The notes: generated by a model not told the origin, from the sequence alone. A stretch of DNA of 32,986 nt from Candidatus Nosocomiicoccus stercorigallinarum (GCA_019119225.1 DWXM01000047.1:1-32986); one strand, 5' to 3'; shown: positions 12,652 to 22,620, counted from the stretch's first letter. Program-made: numbers and translations.

Positions 12652-13918
12652 ATATTACGAAGCACTAGAAGAAACCGTCATTAGTGAAACACTTCCTAAC
12701 GGTTTAGAGGTTGTCTATGTTAAAAAACCGGGGTTTAATAAAAAGTACGCAACGTACACGACAAGATTTGGGTCTAAAGATAATCATTTTACAGTCGACG
12801 GTAAAGAACATAAAATACCAGACGGTATCGCACACTTTTTAGAACATAAAATGTTCGAAAAAGAAGATGGTGACGTCTTCCATAAATTTAGTGAGCACGG
12901 CGCAAGTGCGAACGCATTTACTTCGTTTGACCGTACGAGTTATTTATTTAGTTGTACAGAAAACTTTTACGATAACTTAGAACTTTTAATGGATATGGTC
13001 GAAAAACCTTATTTTACAGATGAGTCTGTAGAAAAAGAGATTGGTATTATTAACGAAGAAATTAAAATGTACCAAGATAATCCTGGGTTTAGATTATTCA
13101 CTACGATGATGGAGTCACTTTATCAGAAACATCCAGTGAGAATTGATATTGCTGGAACGTTAGAGTCAATTAGTGAAATTACGAAAGAAGACTTATATTT
13201 ATGTCATGATACGTTTTACGCACCGAATAACATGGTTCTAATTGTCGTCGGTGATTTAAATGAAGATGAGTTATTTAGCTACGTTAAAAATCATCAGTCG
13301 AAACGTGAACACTCTAAAAAAGATTTAGTCGTCCATACGGTTTCCGAGCCTAAAGAAGTGAATGATAAAGAAAAAACAGTAAGTATGAATGTATCAGAAG
13401 ATCGTTTTATGCTTGGGTATAAATTTAATAATGACTTATCAACAAAGAAATTATTAAAATTAGACTTTACGATGATGTTTGCGTTAGAAATGGTGTTTGG
13501 TCCTAAATCAGACTACTATTATGAGTTAATAAATAATGGACTTGTCGACGATAGTTTCCAATTTGCATTTAACGGGGAAAGTGATTTTGCGCATACGTTA
13601 TTCGTTTCTCACACAAATGATATTGAAAGAACAGTAAAAAGAATTAAAGAAATTATTGATGAAGTAAAGTCGACAGATTATTTCACAGAAGATATGCTAC
13701 TGAGTGAAAAACGAGAAACAATTGGCGATTATTTATCGTCATTAAATTCACCAGAATATATTGCAAATCAATATACAAAATATTTCTTAGACGGTGGAAA
13801 CCTATATGAAATTTTAGACATCATCGAAGCAGTAACAATTGATGACGTAAAAGAAGCATTTGAAACAGTATTAGATGATCACTACGTCTCTCAAGTAGAA
13901 ATGGTAAAAAATGCGTAA
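12638..13918 (+). CDS. M16 family zinc peptidase (YmfH-like)
   Basis: HFLEH zinc motif (GIAHFLEHKMFEKEDGDVF); overlaps the upstream M16 gene. Confidence 0.87.
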   Translation: MMTVKYYEALEETVISETLPNGLEVVYVKKPGFNKKYATYTTRFGSKDNHFTVDGKEHKIPDGIAHFLEHKMFEKEDGDVFHKFSEHGASANAFTSFDRTSYLFSCTENFYDNLELLMDMVEKPYFTDESVEKEIGIINEEIKMYQDNPGFRLFTTMMESLYQKHPVRIDIAGTLESISEITKEDLYLCHDTFYAPNNMVLIVVGDLNEDELFSYVKNHQSKREHSKKDLVVHTVSEPKEVNDKEKTVSMNVSEDRFMLGYKFNNDLSTKKLLKLDFTMMFALEMVFGPKSDYYYELINNGLVDDSFQFAFNGESDFAHTLFVSHTNDIERTVKRIKEIIDEVKSTDYFTEDMLLSEKRETIGDYLSSLNSPEYIANQYTKYFLDGGNLYEILDIIEAVTIDDVKEAFETVLDDHYVSQVEMVKNA

Positions 13919-14594
13919 CGTCGTATTAGTAGGAAGTAGCGGATCCATTGGATCCGCAATACATAATGAATTAAAGTCAGAACATGTGATTAGCTTTTCA
14001 AAACAAACACCGTCAAAATTTAATAACACACATCATTATATTGATCTTTCTCAACCAATTTCAGTTGATGAAATTAAAGAGAAGATAGATGTTGATGTGG
14101 TAGATGATCTTATATATACACCAGGAATCGCACATTTTAATATGTTAGAAGACACACCATTAAATATTATTGATGAGCAATATAACATTCAAGTCCGTAA
14201 CTTAATCGTTTTTATACAGGCGATTTTACCGAAAATTAAAAAGAGTCCACACGGGAGAATTGTTATTATTTCAAGTGTATACGGACAAGTTGGCGCGAGT
14301 TGTGAAAGTGTTTATGCGTCGATGAAAGGGGCACAAAACACACTCGTTAAATCACTTGCTGTAGAATATGCAGGAACAAACGTCACAGTGAATGCAGTTG
14401 CACCAGGCGTTGTTAAAGGTAAGATGACAGATTTACTTTCTGATGTTGATTTAAAAACTTTAATTGAAGATTTACCTCAGCGTCGTTTAATTGAACCGAG
14501 TGAAGTTGCTAAACTTGTTATGTATATACTGAGTGAAGATAGCCAGTCGATTACCGGTCAAATATTTAATATAAACGGTGGATGGTACACATAG
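13911..14594 (+). CDS. ymfI: SDR family oxidoreductase, YmfI-like (candidate EF-P 5-aminopentanone reductase)
   Basis: Rossmann GSSGSIGSAI, YASMKGA catalytic motif, NAVAPGVV; position downstream of the ymfF/ymfH pair. Confidence 0.8.
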   Translation: MRNVVLVGSSGSIGSAIHNELKSEHVISFSKQTPSKFNNTHHYIDLSQPISVDEIKEKIDVDVVDDLIYTPGIAHFNMLEDTPLNIIDEQYNIQVRNLIVFIQAILPKIKKSPHGRIVIISSVYGQVGASCESVYASMKGAQNTLVKSLAVEYAGTNVTVNAVAPGVVKGKMTDLLSDVDLKTLIEDLPQRRLIEPSEVAKLVMYILSEDSQSITGQIFNINGGWYT

Positions 14595-14611
14595 TAAAGA
14601 AGGGTTAGATT

Positions 14612-15361
14612 ATGAGATTAGGACCGTATTTAAGAAATATAAGAGAACAAAAAGGAATTACCCTCCGAGAAATGGAAGAGCGTTCTCTTATTCGTCGTGA
14701 CATCATACAAATTATAGAATCTGGTCGTTTTGAAGAGTTGCCAGATAACAGTCACACAAAACATCTAGTTCGTGCATATTGTGATGCGCTACAATTAGAT
14801 AGTGATGAAATTATTAATCGTTACGGTGACGAAATCCCATCTAAAGAAAAAGTCTATAAAGAAAGAAAAGAAAATAAAGTCAATAAAGACTTACAATACT
14901 TAAAAAAGACAATCTATGCATTTTTAACTATTGTCGCTATTCTTTTTATCATTTGGCTCGTATTACTCCAAATAGGGAGTCAAGGCGATTACTTTAGAGA
15001 GTCAAAAATATACGATCAAGTCGAAACTGACACCTCTCATAACGAAGAAATATTTAATATTAAACTAAATAAAGTTGAAGATAAGACCGCGCACTACGAC
15101 GTTAAAACGTCAGACGATATAAAAATTACGCTAAAAGGTGATGGGACTTTAGTAAACATTACAGATGATGAAGACCACACGTATGCAAATGAAGCAGTGG
15201 AAGACGACACGTTTTTAATTGAAAATGATGCGTCACAAGTATTCGTTGCAATAGAGGATAACTCTAAACTTAGCGTATTTGTGAATGATGTTAAACTAGA
15301 AGAAGATGAAGTTCAAAAAGAAGGTACGCTGTTTTATCAATTCAATATTGAGAGGGATTAA
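14612..15361 (+). CDS. RodZ-like/YmfM helix-turn-helix membrane protein
   Basis: N-terminal HTH_25 ([43 protein letters not shown]), single TM, extracellular domain. Confidence 0.82.
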   Translation: MRLGPYLRNIREQKGITLREMEERSLIRRDIIQIIESGRFEELPDNSHTKHLVRAYCDALQLDSDEIINRYGDEIPSKEKVYKERKENKVNKDLQYLKKTIYAFLTIVAILFIIWLVLLQIGSQGDYFRESKIYDQVETDTSHNEEIFNIKLNKVEDKTAHYDVKTSDDIKITLKGDGTLVNITDDEDHTYANEAVEDDTFLIENDASQVFVAIEDNSKLSVFVNDVKLEEDEVQKEGTLFYQFNIERD

Positions 15362-15363
15362 TT

Positions 15364-15939
15364 ATGAATTTACCAAATTGGATTACAGTCATAAGAGTTG
15401 TTCTTATACCTGTATTTATAATATTTGCGATTAATGACTTTTCGTATGGGACAACTGAAATACTCGGAGGCCATGAGATTCTTGTAGAACAACTGATTGC
15501 AGCGATTATTTTCGTCGTCGCTTCAGTTACAGATGCTTTAGATGGTTATTTAGCACGTAAATTAAATTTAGTGACAAATATGGGGAAATTTTTAGATCCC
15601 CTAGCAGATAAGTTACTCGTTGCTTCTGGCTTAATTGTACTTGTTGAATGGACAACAATTTCAAGTTGGATTGCAATCGTTATTATTGCAAGAGAGTTTG
15701 CGGTGACTGGTTTAAGATTATTACAAATCGAACAAGGATACGTGAGTGCAGCAGGTAACTTAGGTAAGATTAAAACAATTTTCCAAATGATCGCACTCAT
15801 TTTACTATTATTTGGTGATCTGTTTGTAAACTATATTGGAGTTTCAATCGGTATGATTTCACTCTATATTGCAGTGTTTTTCACAATTCTTTCAATGATT
15901 GAATACTTCTATAAAGGCAGAGAAGTATTTTTAAATTAA
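15364..15939 (+). CDS. pgsA: CDP-diacylglycerol-glycerol-3-phosphate 3-phosphatidyltransferase
   Basis: CDP-alcohol phosphatidyltransferase motif [32 protein letters not shown]. Confidence 0.96.
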   Translation: MNLPNWITVIRVVLIPVFIIFAINDFSYGTTEILGGHEILVEQLIAAIIFVVASVTDALDGYLARKLNLVTNMGKFLDPLADKLLVASGLIVLVEWTTISSWIAIVIIAREFAVTGLRLLQIEQGYVSAAGNLGKIKTIFQMIALILLLFGDLFVNYIGVSIGMISLYIAVFFTILSMIEYFYKGREVFLN

Positions 15940-16019
15940 AAATACCGATATTTGATTTATTGCTTTAAAAATTAATATTGTTTTTAAAAAATTGAAATTA
16001 ATATTTTAAAAATTGGCGA

Positions 16020-16056
16020 ACAAAAGACGAACATATATTCGTCTTTTGTTTTTTTA
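16020..16056 (+). terminator. Rho-independent terminator between pgsA and recA
   Basis: 12-bp stem ACAAAAGACGAA / TTCGTCTTTTGT, 6-nt loop, T-tract. Confidence 0.85.
16028..16041. promoter_or_regulatory. Candidate LexA (SOS) box upstream of recA
   Basis: CGAACATATATTCG resembles the Gram-positive LexA box CGAACRNRYGTTYG with one core mismatch (G to A). Confidence 0.5.
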
Positions 16057-16061
16057 TATGT

Positions 16062-16067
16062 TATAAT
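16062..16067 (+). promoter_or_regulatory. recA promoter -10 (TATAAT)
   Basis: TATAAT about 50 bp upstream of the recA ATG; candidate -35 TTCGTC at 16038-16043 (18-bp spacer) within the hairpin. Confidence 0.6.
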
Positions 16068-16114
16068 TTAATTATTGAAAATGATTAAACTTAAAATTCG
16101 GAGGAATCAAATAT

Positions 16115-17161
16115 ATGGATGAAAGACAAAAAGCGTTAGAAACTGTTCAGAAAAATATGGATAAGATGTTTGGTAAAGGTGCAGTAATGAAACTTGGTGA
16201 CGATCCGGGACGTAAAGTAGAGACAACGTCTTCTGGATCGATTACGCTAGACCGTGCACTTGGTGTTGGGGGATACCCACAAGGTAGAATTATTGAAATT
16301 TACGGTCCAGAATCTTCGGGTAAAACGACAGTCGCACTACATGCGATTGCAGAAGTGCAGCGCCAAGGTGGTATTGCAGCATTTATCGATGCTGAGCACG
16401 CGCTTGATCCAGTATATGCTAAAAACCTCGGTGTAGATATTGAAAACTTATACCTTTCTCAACCAGACCACGGAGAACAGGGATTAGAAATTGCTGAAGC
16501 ATTTGTACGAAGTGGTGCAGTTGATATCGTCGTTATCGACTCAGTAGCAGCGTTAACGCCTAAAGCAGAAATCGAAGGTGAAATGGGAGATACACACGTC
16601 GGTTTACAAGCGAGAATGATGTCTCAAGCATTACGTAAACTTTCAGCAGCGATTTCTAAAAGTAATACGACTGCAATCTTCATCAACCAAATCCGTGAAA
16701 AAGTTGGAGTTATGTTTGGTAACCCAGAAACAACACCTGGTGGACGTGCACTTAAATTCTACAGTTCAGTACGTTTAGAAGTTCGTCGTGCTGAACAGTT
16801 AAAACTCGCACAAGATATCGTTGGTAACCGTACGAAAATTAAAGTCGTTAAAAACAAAGTTGCACCACCATTTAGAGTCGCTGAAGTAGACATTATGTAT
16901 GGACAAGGAATTTCTAGAACGGGGGAAATACTAGATCTTGGTGTAGAGTATGACATCGTCGATAAAAGTGGTGCGTGGTACTCATATGAGGGTGAACGCC
17001 TCGGTCAAGGTAAAGAAAATGCGAAAGAGTACTTAACAAACAATCCGGATATTTTAGACGAAATTAACGGTAAGTTAAGAAATGTTTTAGGGTTTGAAGG
17101 TACTGATGCTGAAGAGTCAGAAGAACATACAGACGAAGAAAATAGTCTATTTGACGAATAA
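16115..17161 (+). CDS. recA: Recombinase RecA
   Basis: [60 protein letters not shown]. Confidence 0.99.
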   Translation: MDERQKALETVQKNMDKMFGKGAVMKLGDDPGRKVETTSSGSITLDRALGVGGYPQGRIIEIYGPESSGKTTVALHAIAEVQRQGGIAAFIDAEHALDPVYAKNLGVDIENLYLSQPDHGEQGLEIAEAFVRSGAVDIVVIDSVAALTPKAEIEGEMGDTHVGLQARMMSQALRKLSAAISKSNTTAIFINQIREKVGVMFGNPETTPGGRALKFYSSVRLEVRRAEQLKLAQDIVGNRTKIKVVKNKVAPPFRVAEVDIMYGQGISRTGEILDLGVEYDIVDKSGAWYSYEGERLGQGKENAKEYLTNNPDILDEINGKLRNVLGFEGTDAEESEEHTDEENSLFDE

Positions 17162-17167
17162 TTATAA

Positions 17168-17200
17168 TCAAGTATGAGACTTGTCTCATGCTTGATTTTT
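17168..17200 (+). terminator. Rho-independent terminator after recA
   Basis: ATCAAGTATGAGA / TCTCATGCTTGAT stem (one G-U pair) plus T-tract. Confidence 0.87.
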
Positions 17201-17300
17201 TAATGTAAACTCTATAGAATTAATCTGTATGATAAATTATTATATTTAAAATACAATTAATACCAACACGTGAATATCATGTATTAGGGAGGTGTTTTTT

Positions 17301-18860
17301 GTGGACATGAAAGACATTTTCTTAATCTTACTTGGTATTATTTTCGGTGTTGTTATCGGATATTTAATCGTCAATAGAATTTTGACTAATAAACAGCAAC
17401 AAGCGAGATCATCAGCTGAACATATCATCGAAGAAGCAAACAAAACAGCGATGAACTTAAAGAAAGAAAAAATGCTTGAAGCTAAAGAGTATAACCAAAA
17501 GTTAAAAGAAGAATTTGACCGTGAACAAAGTGACACGCGTCAAAATCTCCAAGCTTTTGAATCTAGATTACTTTCTCGAGAAGAAAGTCTCGATAGAAAA
17601 AGTGAATCTCTCGACAAGAAAGACGAACTATTAGATTTAAAAGAAGCGAAAATTGAAGACAAACAGCAATCGGTAGATGCCAAGGAAGAAAAGATTAATG
17701 AGATCATCAGTCAACAAAATGATGAATTAACTCGCATCTCCGGATTGACTCGAGCTGAAGCTAAAGATGAAATCTTTAGAGAGCTTGAAAAAGAACTGTC
17801 ACACGATATGGCTGTAATGCTAAAAGAACGTAAAGAAGAAGCGGAATATGAAGCGGACAAAAAAGCAAAAGAATTACTTGCAACAACTGTCCAAAGATAC
17901 GCAGCAGAATACACGAGTGAATCTACAGTATCTGTTGTAAACTTACCAAACGATGAAATGAAAGGTCGAATTATCGGACGTGAAGGACGTAATATTCGTA
18001 CAATTGAAACGCTAACTGGCGTCGATTTAATTATCGATGACACGCCTGAAGCAGTTATCCTTTCAGGGTTCGATCCAATACGTCGTACAATTGCTAAAAA
18101 CGCACTTGAAGACCTCGTTCTAGACGGTAGAATTCACCCAGGACGAATCGAAGAAATGGTCGACAAGGCAAGACGTAATATGGAAAGTGTGATTAGAGAC
18201 GCTGGAGAACACGCAGCGTTTGAATTAGACATTCATAACTTACACCCTGAACTTATTAAACATCTTGGTAAGATGAAATTCCGTTTAAGTTACGGTCAAA
18301 ATGTATTAAAGCACTCAGTAGAAGTTGGATTTTTAGCAGGAATGCTTGCAGCTGAACTCGGTGAAGATGTAAGTCTCGCAAGACGCGCAGGACTACTTCA
18401 TGATATTGGTAAATCAATCGACCACGAAGTAGAAGGTTCTCACGTTGAAATTGGAGTAGATTTAGCAAAACGTTATAAAGAAAATGAAACAGTTATAAAC
18501 GCAATTGCTTCACACCATGGTGACGTTGAACCAACGAGTATTATCTCGATTATCGTCGCAGCAGCAGATGCTTTAAGTGCTGCGAGACCAGGCGCACGAC
18601 GTGAAACGCTTGAAAACTATGTGAAGCGACTTGAAAACTTAGAAAAAATAGCAGAAGGCTATGAAGGTGTAGATAAGTCATTTGCAATCCAAGCTGGACG
18701 AGAAATTAGAATTATGGTAAGTCCAGAAGATGTAGATGATATAGAAGCATATCGCCTTGCTAGAGATATCAAATCACAAATCGAAGATGAACTGCAGTAT
18801 CCTGGACATATTAAAGTGACAGTTGTCCGTGAGATGAGGGCTGTAGAATATGCCAAATAA
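17301..18860 (+). CDS. rny: Ribonuclease Y
   Basis: N-terminal TM, coiled coil, KH domain ([15 protein letters not shown]), HD domain ([10 protein letters not shown]). Start GTG 17301 suggested by GGGAGG RBS. Confidence 0.96.
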   Translation: MDMKDIFLILLGIIFGVVIGYLIVNRILTNKQQQARSSAEHIIEEANKTAMNLKKEKMLEAKEYNQKLKEEFDREQSDTRQNLQAFESRLLSREESLDRKSESLDKKDELLDLKEAKIEDKQQSVDAKEEKINEIISQQNDELTRISGLTRAEAKDEIFRELEKELSHDMAVMLKERKEEAEYEADKKAKELLATTVQRYAAEYTSESTVSVVNLPNDEMKGRIIGREGRNIRTIETLTGVDLIIDDTPEAVILSGFDPIRRTIAKNALEDLVLDGRIHPGRIEEMVDKARRNMESVIRDAGEHAAFELDIHNLHPELIKHLGKMKFRLSYGQNVLKHSVEVGFLAGMLAAELGEDVSLARRAGLLHDIGKSIDHEVEGSHVEIGVDLAKRYKENETVINAIASHHGDVEPTSIISIIVAAADALSAARPGARRETLENYVKRLENLEKIAEGYEGVDKSFAIQAGREIRIMVSPEDVDDIEAYRLARDIKSQIEDELQYPGHIKVTVVREMRAVEYAK

Positions 18861-18891
18861 AGATTGGAACATTCGTTTCCAATCTTTTTTT
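18861..18891 (+). terminator. Rho-independent terminator-like hairpin between rny and ymdB
   Basis: AGATTGGAA / TTCCAATCT stem with T-tract starting at the rny stop codon. Confidence 0.8.
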
Positions 18892-18908
18892 ATGAAAGGA
18901 ATATTAAA

Positions 18909-19667
18909 TTGAGAATCTTATTTATTGGAGATATCGTCGGTAAAATTGGTCGTAGAATGGTAAAAGAAAATTTACCAAATTTAAAACGCGAATACAATAT
19001 TCAGTACACGATTGCAAACGGTGAAAATTCAGCGCATGGAAAAGGAATTACAGAATCTATATATCGTGAGTTGATGTCTTATGGTGTTGACTTTATAACA
19101 CTCGGTAACCATGCGTTTCATAAAGAAGAAGTGTTTAATTTATTTGAGCAAAATAAGAAAATTATTCGTCCAATGAACTATCCTAAAATAGTTCCAGGTG
19201 ATGGATATAAAAAAGTTAATATTAACAATAAAGAATTAATGATCGTAAACTTACAAGGTCGAAGTTTTATGGAAGCAATTGACAATCCATTCATGATTAT
19301 CGATGACTTACTAGAAAAAGAAACTGCCGATGAAATATTTGTCGATTTCCATTGTGAAACGACGTCTGAAGCAATTGCGATGGGGCATTATTTGGACGGC
19401 AGAGTATCTGCAGTTGTTGGCACTCATACGCACGTTCAAACAAACGACGGAGTCGTTTTAGAAAATGGGACAAAATACATAACAGACGTTGGAATGACAG
19501 GGTTTAAAGATGGTATTTTAGGTATTGAAAAAGAAGCAGTCATTTCTAGATTTCTAAACCAACTACCCGCAAGACATAAAGTACCAGATAAAGGTAAAGG
19601 TATTTTATCCGCAGTCGTTATAGATACAGTAAAAGACACGATCGAACCGATATTAATACGTGAATAA
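18909..19667 (+). CDS. ymdB: YmdB family metallophosphoesterase
   Basis: MRILFIGDIVGKIGRR, ANGENSAHGKG, GNHAFHKEE, GTHTHVQTND; TTG start at 18909 with AAAGGA RBS. Confidence 0.92.
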   Translation: MRILFIGDIVGKIGRRMVKENLPNLKREYNIQYTIANGENSAHGKGITESIYRELMSYGVDFITLGNHAFHKEEVFNLFEQNKKIIRPMNYPKIVPGDGYKKVNINNKELMIVNLQGRSFMEAIDNPFMIIDDLLEKETADEIFVDFHCETTSEAIAMGHYLDGRVSAVVGTHTHVQTNDGVVLENGTKYITDVGMTGFKDGILGIEKEAVISRFLNQLPARHKVPDKGKGILSAVVIDTVKDTIEPILIRE

Positions 19668-19762
19668 TCGTACATAAGTATGATTTTAATATAATAAAAC
19701 AGTGTAAAACTGATTTAGATAGTTAAATTTGATATGATTTAATTGTCAGAGGAGGCACGAAA

Positions 19763-21481
19763 ATGATCAGTCAATTATCATGGAAAGTCGGTGGACAACA
19801 AGGTGAGGGAATAGAATCGACAGGTGAAATTTTCTCAACGACTTTAAATCGAATGGGGTACTACCTATATAGTTACCGCCACTTTTCATCAAGAATAAAA
19901 GGCGGACATACGAACAATAACATTCGTATTTCTACAAAAGAAGTCCGTTCAATTAGTGACCATACAAATATATTAGTTGCTTTTGACCAAGAAACAATTG
20001 ATATTAACGCCGCTGAACTTGTAGATAACGGTGTGATTTTAGCAGATGAGAAATTTAACCCAGAAGTGGATGAGAACTTAAACGTACAACTTATCTCAGT
20101 ACCATTTACTGAAATTGCAAACGAACACGGCAGCAAGTTAATGAAGAACATGGTCGCAGTCGGTGCAAGTGCAGGACTTATGCATCTTGATATCGATAAG
20201 TTTAAAGATATGATCTACACGATGTTCGCACGTAAAGGTGAAGAAATTGTAAATAATAACATCGAAGCGTTAAACGGTGGATTTAACTATATTCAAGAAC
20301 GCTTAAACGCTATAGAAGGCGATTTCGAATTAGAAAAAGTAAGTGAAAGAGAATCTCTATACCTAATTGGGAACGATGCGATTGGATTTGGAGCACTAAA
20401 CGCAGGTGTTCGTTTTATGGCTGCATACCCAATCACTCCAGCAAGTGACATTATGGAATATATGATTGAACACTTACCAAAAGTTGACGGAACAGTGATT
20501 CAAACTGAAGATGAAATTTCAGCAGTGACAATGGCGATTGGATCGAACTACGCAGGAGCAAGAAGCTTTACATCAAGTTCAGGTCCAGGTCTATCACTGA
20601 TGATGGAGTCGATTGGTTTATCTGGTATGACAGAAACACCACTTGTAATCGTAGATACGATGCGCGGAGGACCATCAACAGGACTTCCAACAAAACAAGA
20701 GCAGTCTGACTTAATGCAAATGATTTACGGAACGCATGGTGAGATTCCAAAAATCATCTTAGCACCAGCTGATGTAGAAGATGCATTTTATCTGACAACA
20801 GAAGCATTTAACTTAGCAGATAAATACCAAGCGCCAGTGATTTTACTTTCAGATTTACAAATGTCTCTTGGTAAACAATCTGCAAATCCATTTGACTTAT
20901 CAAAAGTTGAAATCGATAGAGGTCAAATCATTACTGAAGATATCGAAAATGACGGTGCTTACTTTGAGAGATTTAAACTAACTGAAAGTGGAATTTCAGA
21001 TCGTCCGATTCCAGGAGTAAAAGGTGGTATTCACCACGTAACAGGGGTTGAACATAACCCGAACGGTACTCCAAATGAAAGTGCTGTGAACCGTAAAGAA
21101 CAAATGGATAAGCGTATGCGTAAAGTGAAAGAGTTATCAATCGACACACCATTTAAAGTTAACGGTGAAGAAGAGTCAGATCTACTCGTCATTAGTTTCT
21201 TAAGTGGTAACGGTGCGGTCGATGAAGCGGTTGAAAGAGTTGGTGGAAATATTACAACGATTCATATGCGTCAACTCTTCCCAGTACCTATTGAAGCACT
21301 ACGCCCATATCTAGACGGTGCGAAAAAAGTGCTCGTCGTTGAACAAAACTATACCGGTCAATTATTTAACGTATTAAAAATGAATTACCATGATCACAAC
21401 AAGATGGAATCATTCAGTAAATATGACGGAACTCCATTAAAACCGATGGAGATTGAAAGACATATTAAACAATTTATGTAA
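19763..21481 (+). CDS. korA: 2-oxoacid:acceptor oxidoreductase subunit alpha (fused gamma/alpha)
   Basis: N-terminal gamma domain (WKVGGQQGEGIESTGEIF) plus pyrimidine-binding domain (AAYPITPASDIMEY, TMRGGPSTGLPTKQEQSDL). Confidence 0.92.
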   Translation: MISQLSWKVGGQQGEGIESTGEIFSTTLNRMGYYLYSYRHFSSRIKGGHTNNNIRISTKEVRSISDHTNILVAFDQETIDINAAELVDNGVILADEKFNPEVDENLNVQLISVPFTEIANEHGSKLMKNMVAVGASAGLMHLDIDKFKDMIYTMFARKGEEIVNNNIEALNGGFNYIQERLNAIEGDFELEKVSERESLYLIGNDAIGFGALNAGVRFMAAYPITPASDIMEYMIEHLPKVDGTVIQTEDEISAVTMAIGSNYAGARSFTSSSGPGLSLMMESIGLSGMTETPLVIVDTMRGGPSTGLPTKQEQSDLMQMIYGTHGEIPKIILAPADVEDAFYLTTEAFNLADKYQAPVILLSDLQMSLGKQSANPFDLSKVEIDRGQIITEDIENDGAYFERFKLTESGISDRPIPGVKGGIHHVTGVEHNPNGTPNESAVNRKEQMDKRMRKVKELSIDTPFKVNGEEESDLLVISFLSGNGAVDEAVERVGGNITTIHMRQLFPVPIEALRPYLDGAKKVLVVEQNYTGQLFNVLKMNYHDHNKMESFSKYDGTPLKPMEIERHIKQFM

Positions 21482-21498
21482 TTAAAGGATGAATAGTA

Positions 21499-22365
21499 GT
21501 GGCAAAATTTAAAGATTTTAGAAATGATGTAAAGCCAAACTGGTGTCCTGGATGTGGTCACTTTAGTATACAGTCTGCCATTCAACGTGCCTCAGCAAAC
21601 GTTGGATTAGAGCCTGAAGACTTAGCACTCGTTAGTGGAATTGGATGTAGTGGACGCGTGTCAGGGTACATTCGTTCATACGGATTCCACGCAACGCACG
21701 GAAGAAGTCTTCCAATCGCTCAAGGAATTAAAATGGCAAATAAAGACCTCGAAGTTATCGCAACAGGTGGAGACGGAGATGGTTTTGCGATCGGTGTTGG
21801 ACACACAGTACACTCGATTAAACGTAATATCGATATGACTTACATTGTTATGGACAACCAAGTATATGGACTAACAAAAGGTCAAACGTCACCATCAAGT
21901 GCGAAAGGATTTGTGACAAACACAACGCCAAAAGGTTCGATTGAAAGTCCAATTGTTCCTGTATCAACAGCAATGGCGTCAGGTGCAACATTCGTTGCTC
22001 AAAGTGTTTCTTCAGATATTAAAGGTTTAACAGCAATTATCGAAGCTGCAATTAAACATGACGGATTCGCATTTGTAAACGTCTATAGTCCATGTGTCAC
22101 TTACAACAAAGTAAACACATATGACTGGTTTAAAGAACACGTCACAGACATCTCAGAAATCGAAGACTATGATCACGAAGACCGTAACAAAGTAATGAAT
22201 TACATCAATGAATACGAGGGTCTACTAAAAGGTATTTTATATCAAGATAAAAATTCTAAATCATATGCAAAACATATCGACGGATATTTAGATGAAGCAG
22301 TCGTGAACCATGATTTAAAATTAAAAGAAGAACAATTTAATGACCTTATGAATCATTTCGCATAG
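21499..22365 (+). CDS. korB: 2-oxoacid:ferredoxin oxidoreductase subunit beta
   Basis: WCPGCGHFSIQ, GIGCSGR, TPP-binding GGDGDGFAIG and MDNQVYGLTKGQTSPSS. Confidence 0.94.
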   Translation: MAKFKDFRNDVKPNWCPGCGHFSIQSAIQRASANVGLEPEDLALVSGIGCSGRVSGYIRSYGFHATHGRSLPIAQGIKMANKDLEVIATGGDGDGFAIGVGHTVHSIKRNIDMTYIVMDNQVYGLTKGQTSPSSAKGFVTNTTPKGSIESPIVPVSTAMASGATFVAQSVSSDIKGLTAIIEAAIKHDGFAFVNVYSPCVTYNKVNTYDWFKEHVTDISEIEDYDHEDRNKVMNYINEYEGLLKGILYQDKNSKSYAKHIDGYLDEAVVNHDLKLKEEQFNDLMNHFA

Positions 22366-22372
22366 TAAAAAG

Positions 22373-22405
22373 CGCAAATTAAGTATAGACTTAATTTGCG
22401 TTTTT
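22373..22405 (+). terminator. Rho-independent terminator after korB
   Basis: 11-bp stem CGCAAATTAAG / CTTAATTTGCG, 6-nt loop, T5. Confidence 0.92.
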
Positions 22406-22418
22406 GTTTTAGTGAGAT

Positions 22419-22444
22419 AAAAAGAAAGTATTAACTTTCTTTTT
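22419..22444. repeat. Perfect 11-bp inverted repeat (hairpin)
   Basis: AAAAAGAAAGT-ATTA-ACTTTCTTTTT; ends exactly where the repeat array begins. Confidence 0.75.
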
Positions 22445-22620
22445 GTAAACGAAATTGATTACTCGTTAACGTAAACGTCGTTTGTGTTAATTCGTTTTTT
22501 ATCTTTTAACGAAAAAGCGATTTCTGTTAAAACAATACTCATTTCGTTTACGTAAATACCTTAATCGTCAACAAAACGAAGAGGATGTTAACGAAAAAGC
22601 GATTTGTGTTAACGAACACT
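22445..22620. repeat. Degenerate tandem array of nine GTTAACGAA-type boxes at about 20.4-bp period
   Basis: Boxes at 22445 GTAAACGAA, 22465 GTTAACGTA, 22486 GTTAATTCG, 22505 TTTAACGAA, 22526 GTTAAAACA, 22546 GTTTACGTA, 22567 GTCAACAAA, 22587 GTTAACGAA, 22608 GTTAACGAA; spacings 20,21,19,21,20,21,20,21. Confidence 0.85.

Noticed and set aside
15940-16019. Degraded cinA remnant
   Set aside because: No frame yields a peptide resembling CinA; sequence is simply AT-rich with short repeated ATTAATATT words.
17711-18043. 110-aa minus-strand ORF opposite rny
   Set aside because: Antisense to conserved KH region; no independent support.
19668-19762. Possible riboswitch/T-box upstream of korA
   Set aside because: 95-bp AT-rich intergenic region without recognisable T-box (TGGN) or riboswitch core; only a weak TATGAT -10.
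22445-22620. CRISPR array interpretation of the 20-bp repeat
   Set aside because: Period is too short, units degenerate, no unique spacers and no cas genes nearby.
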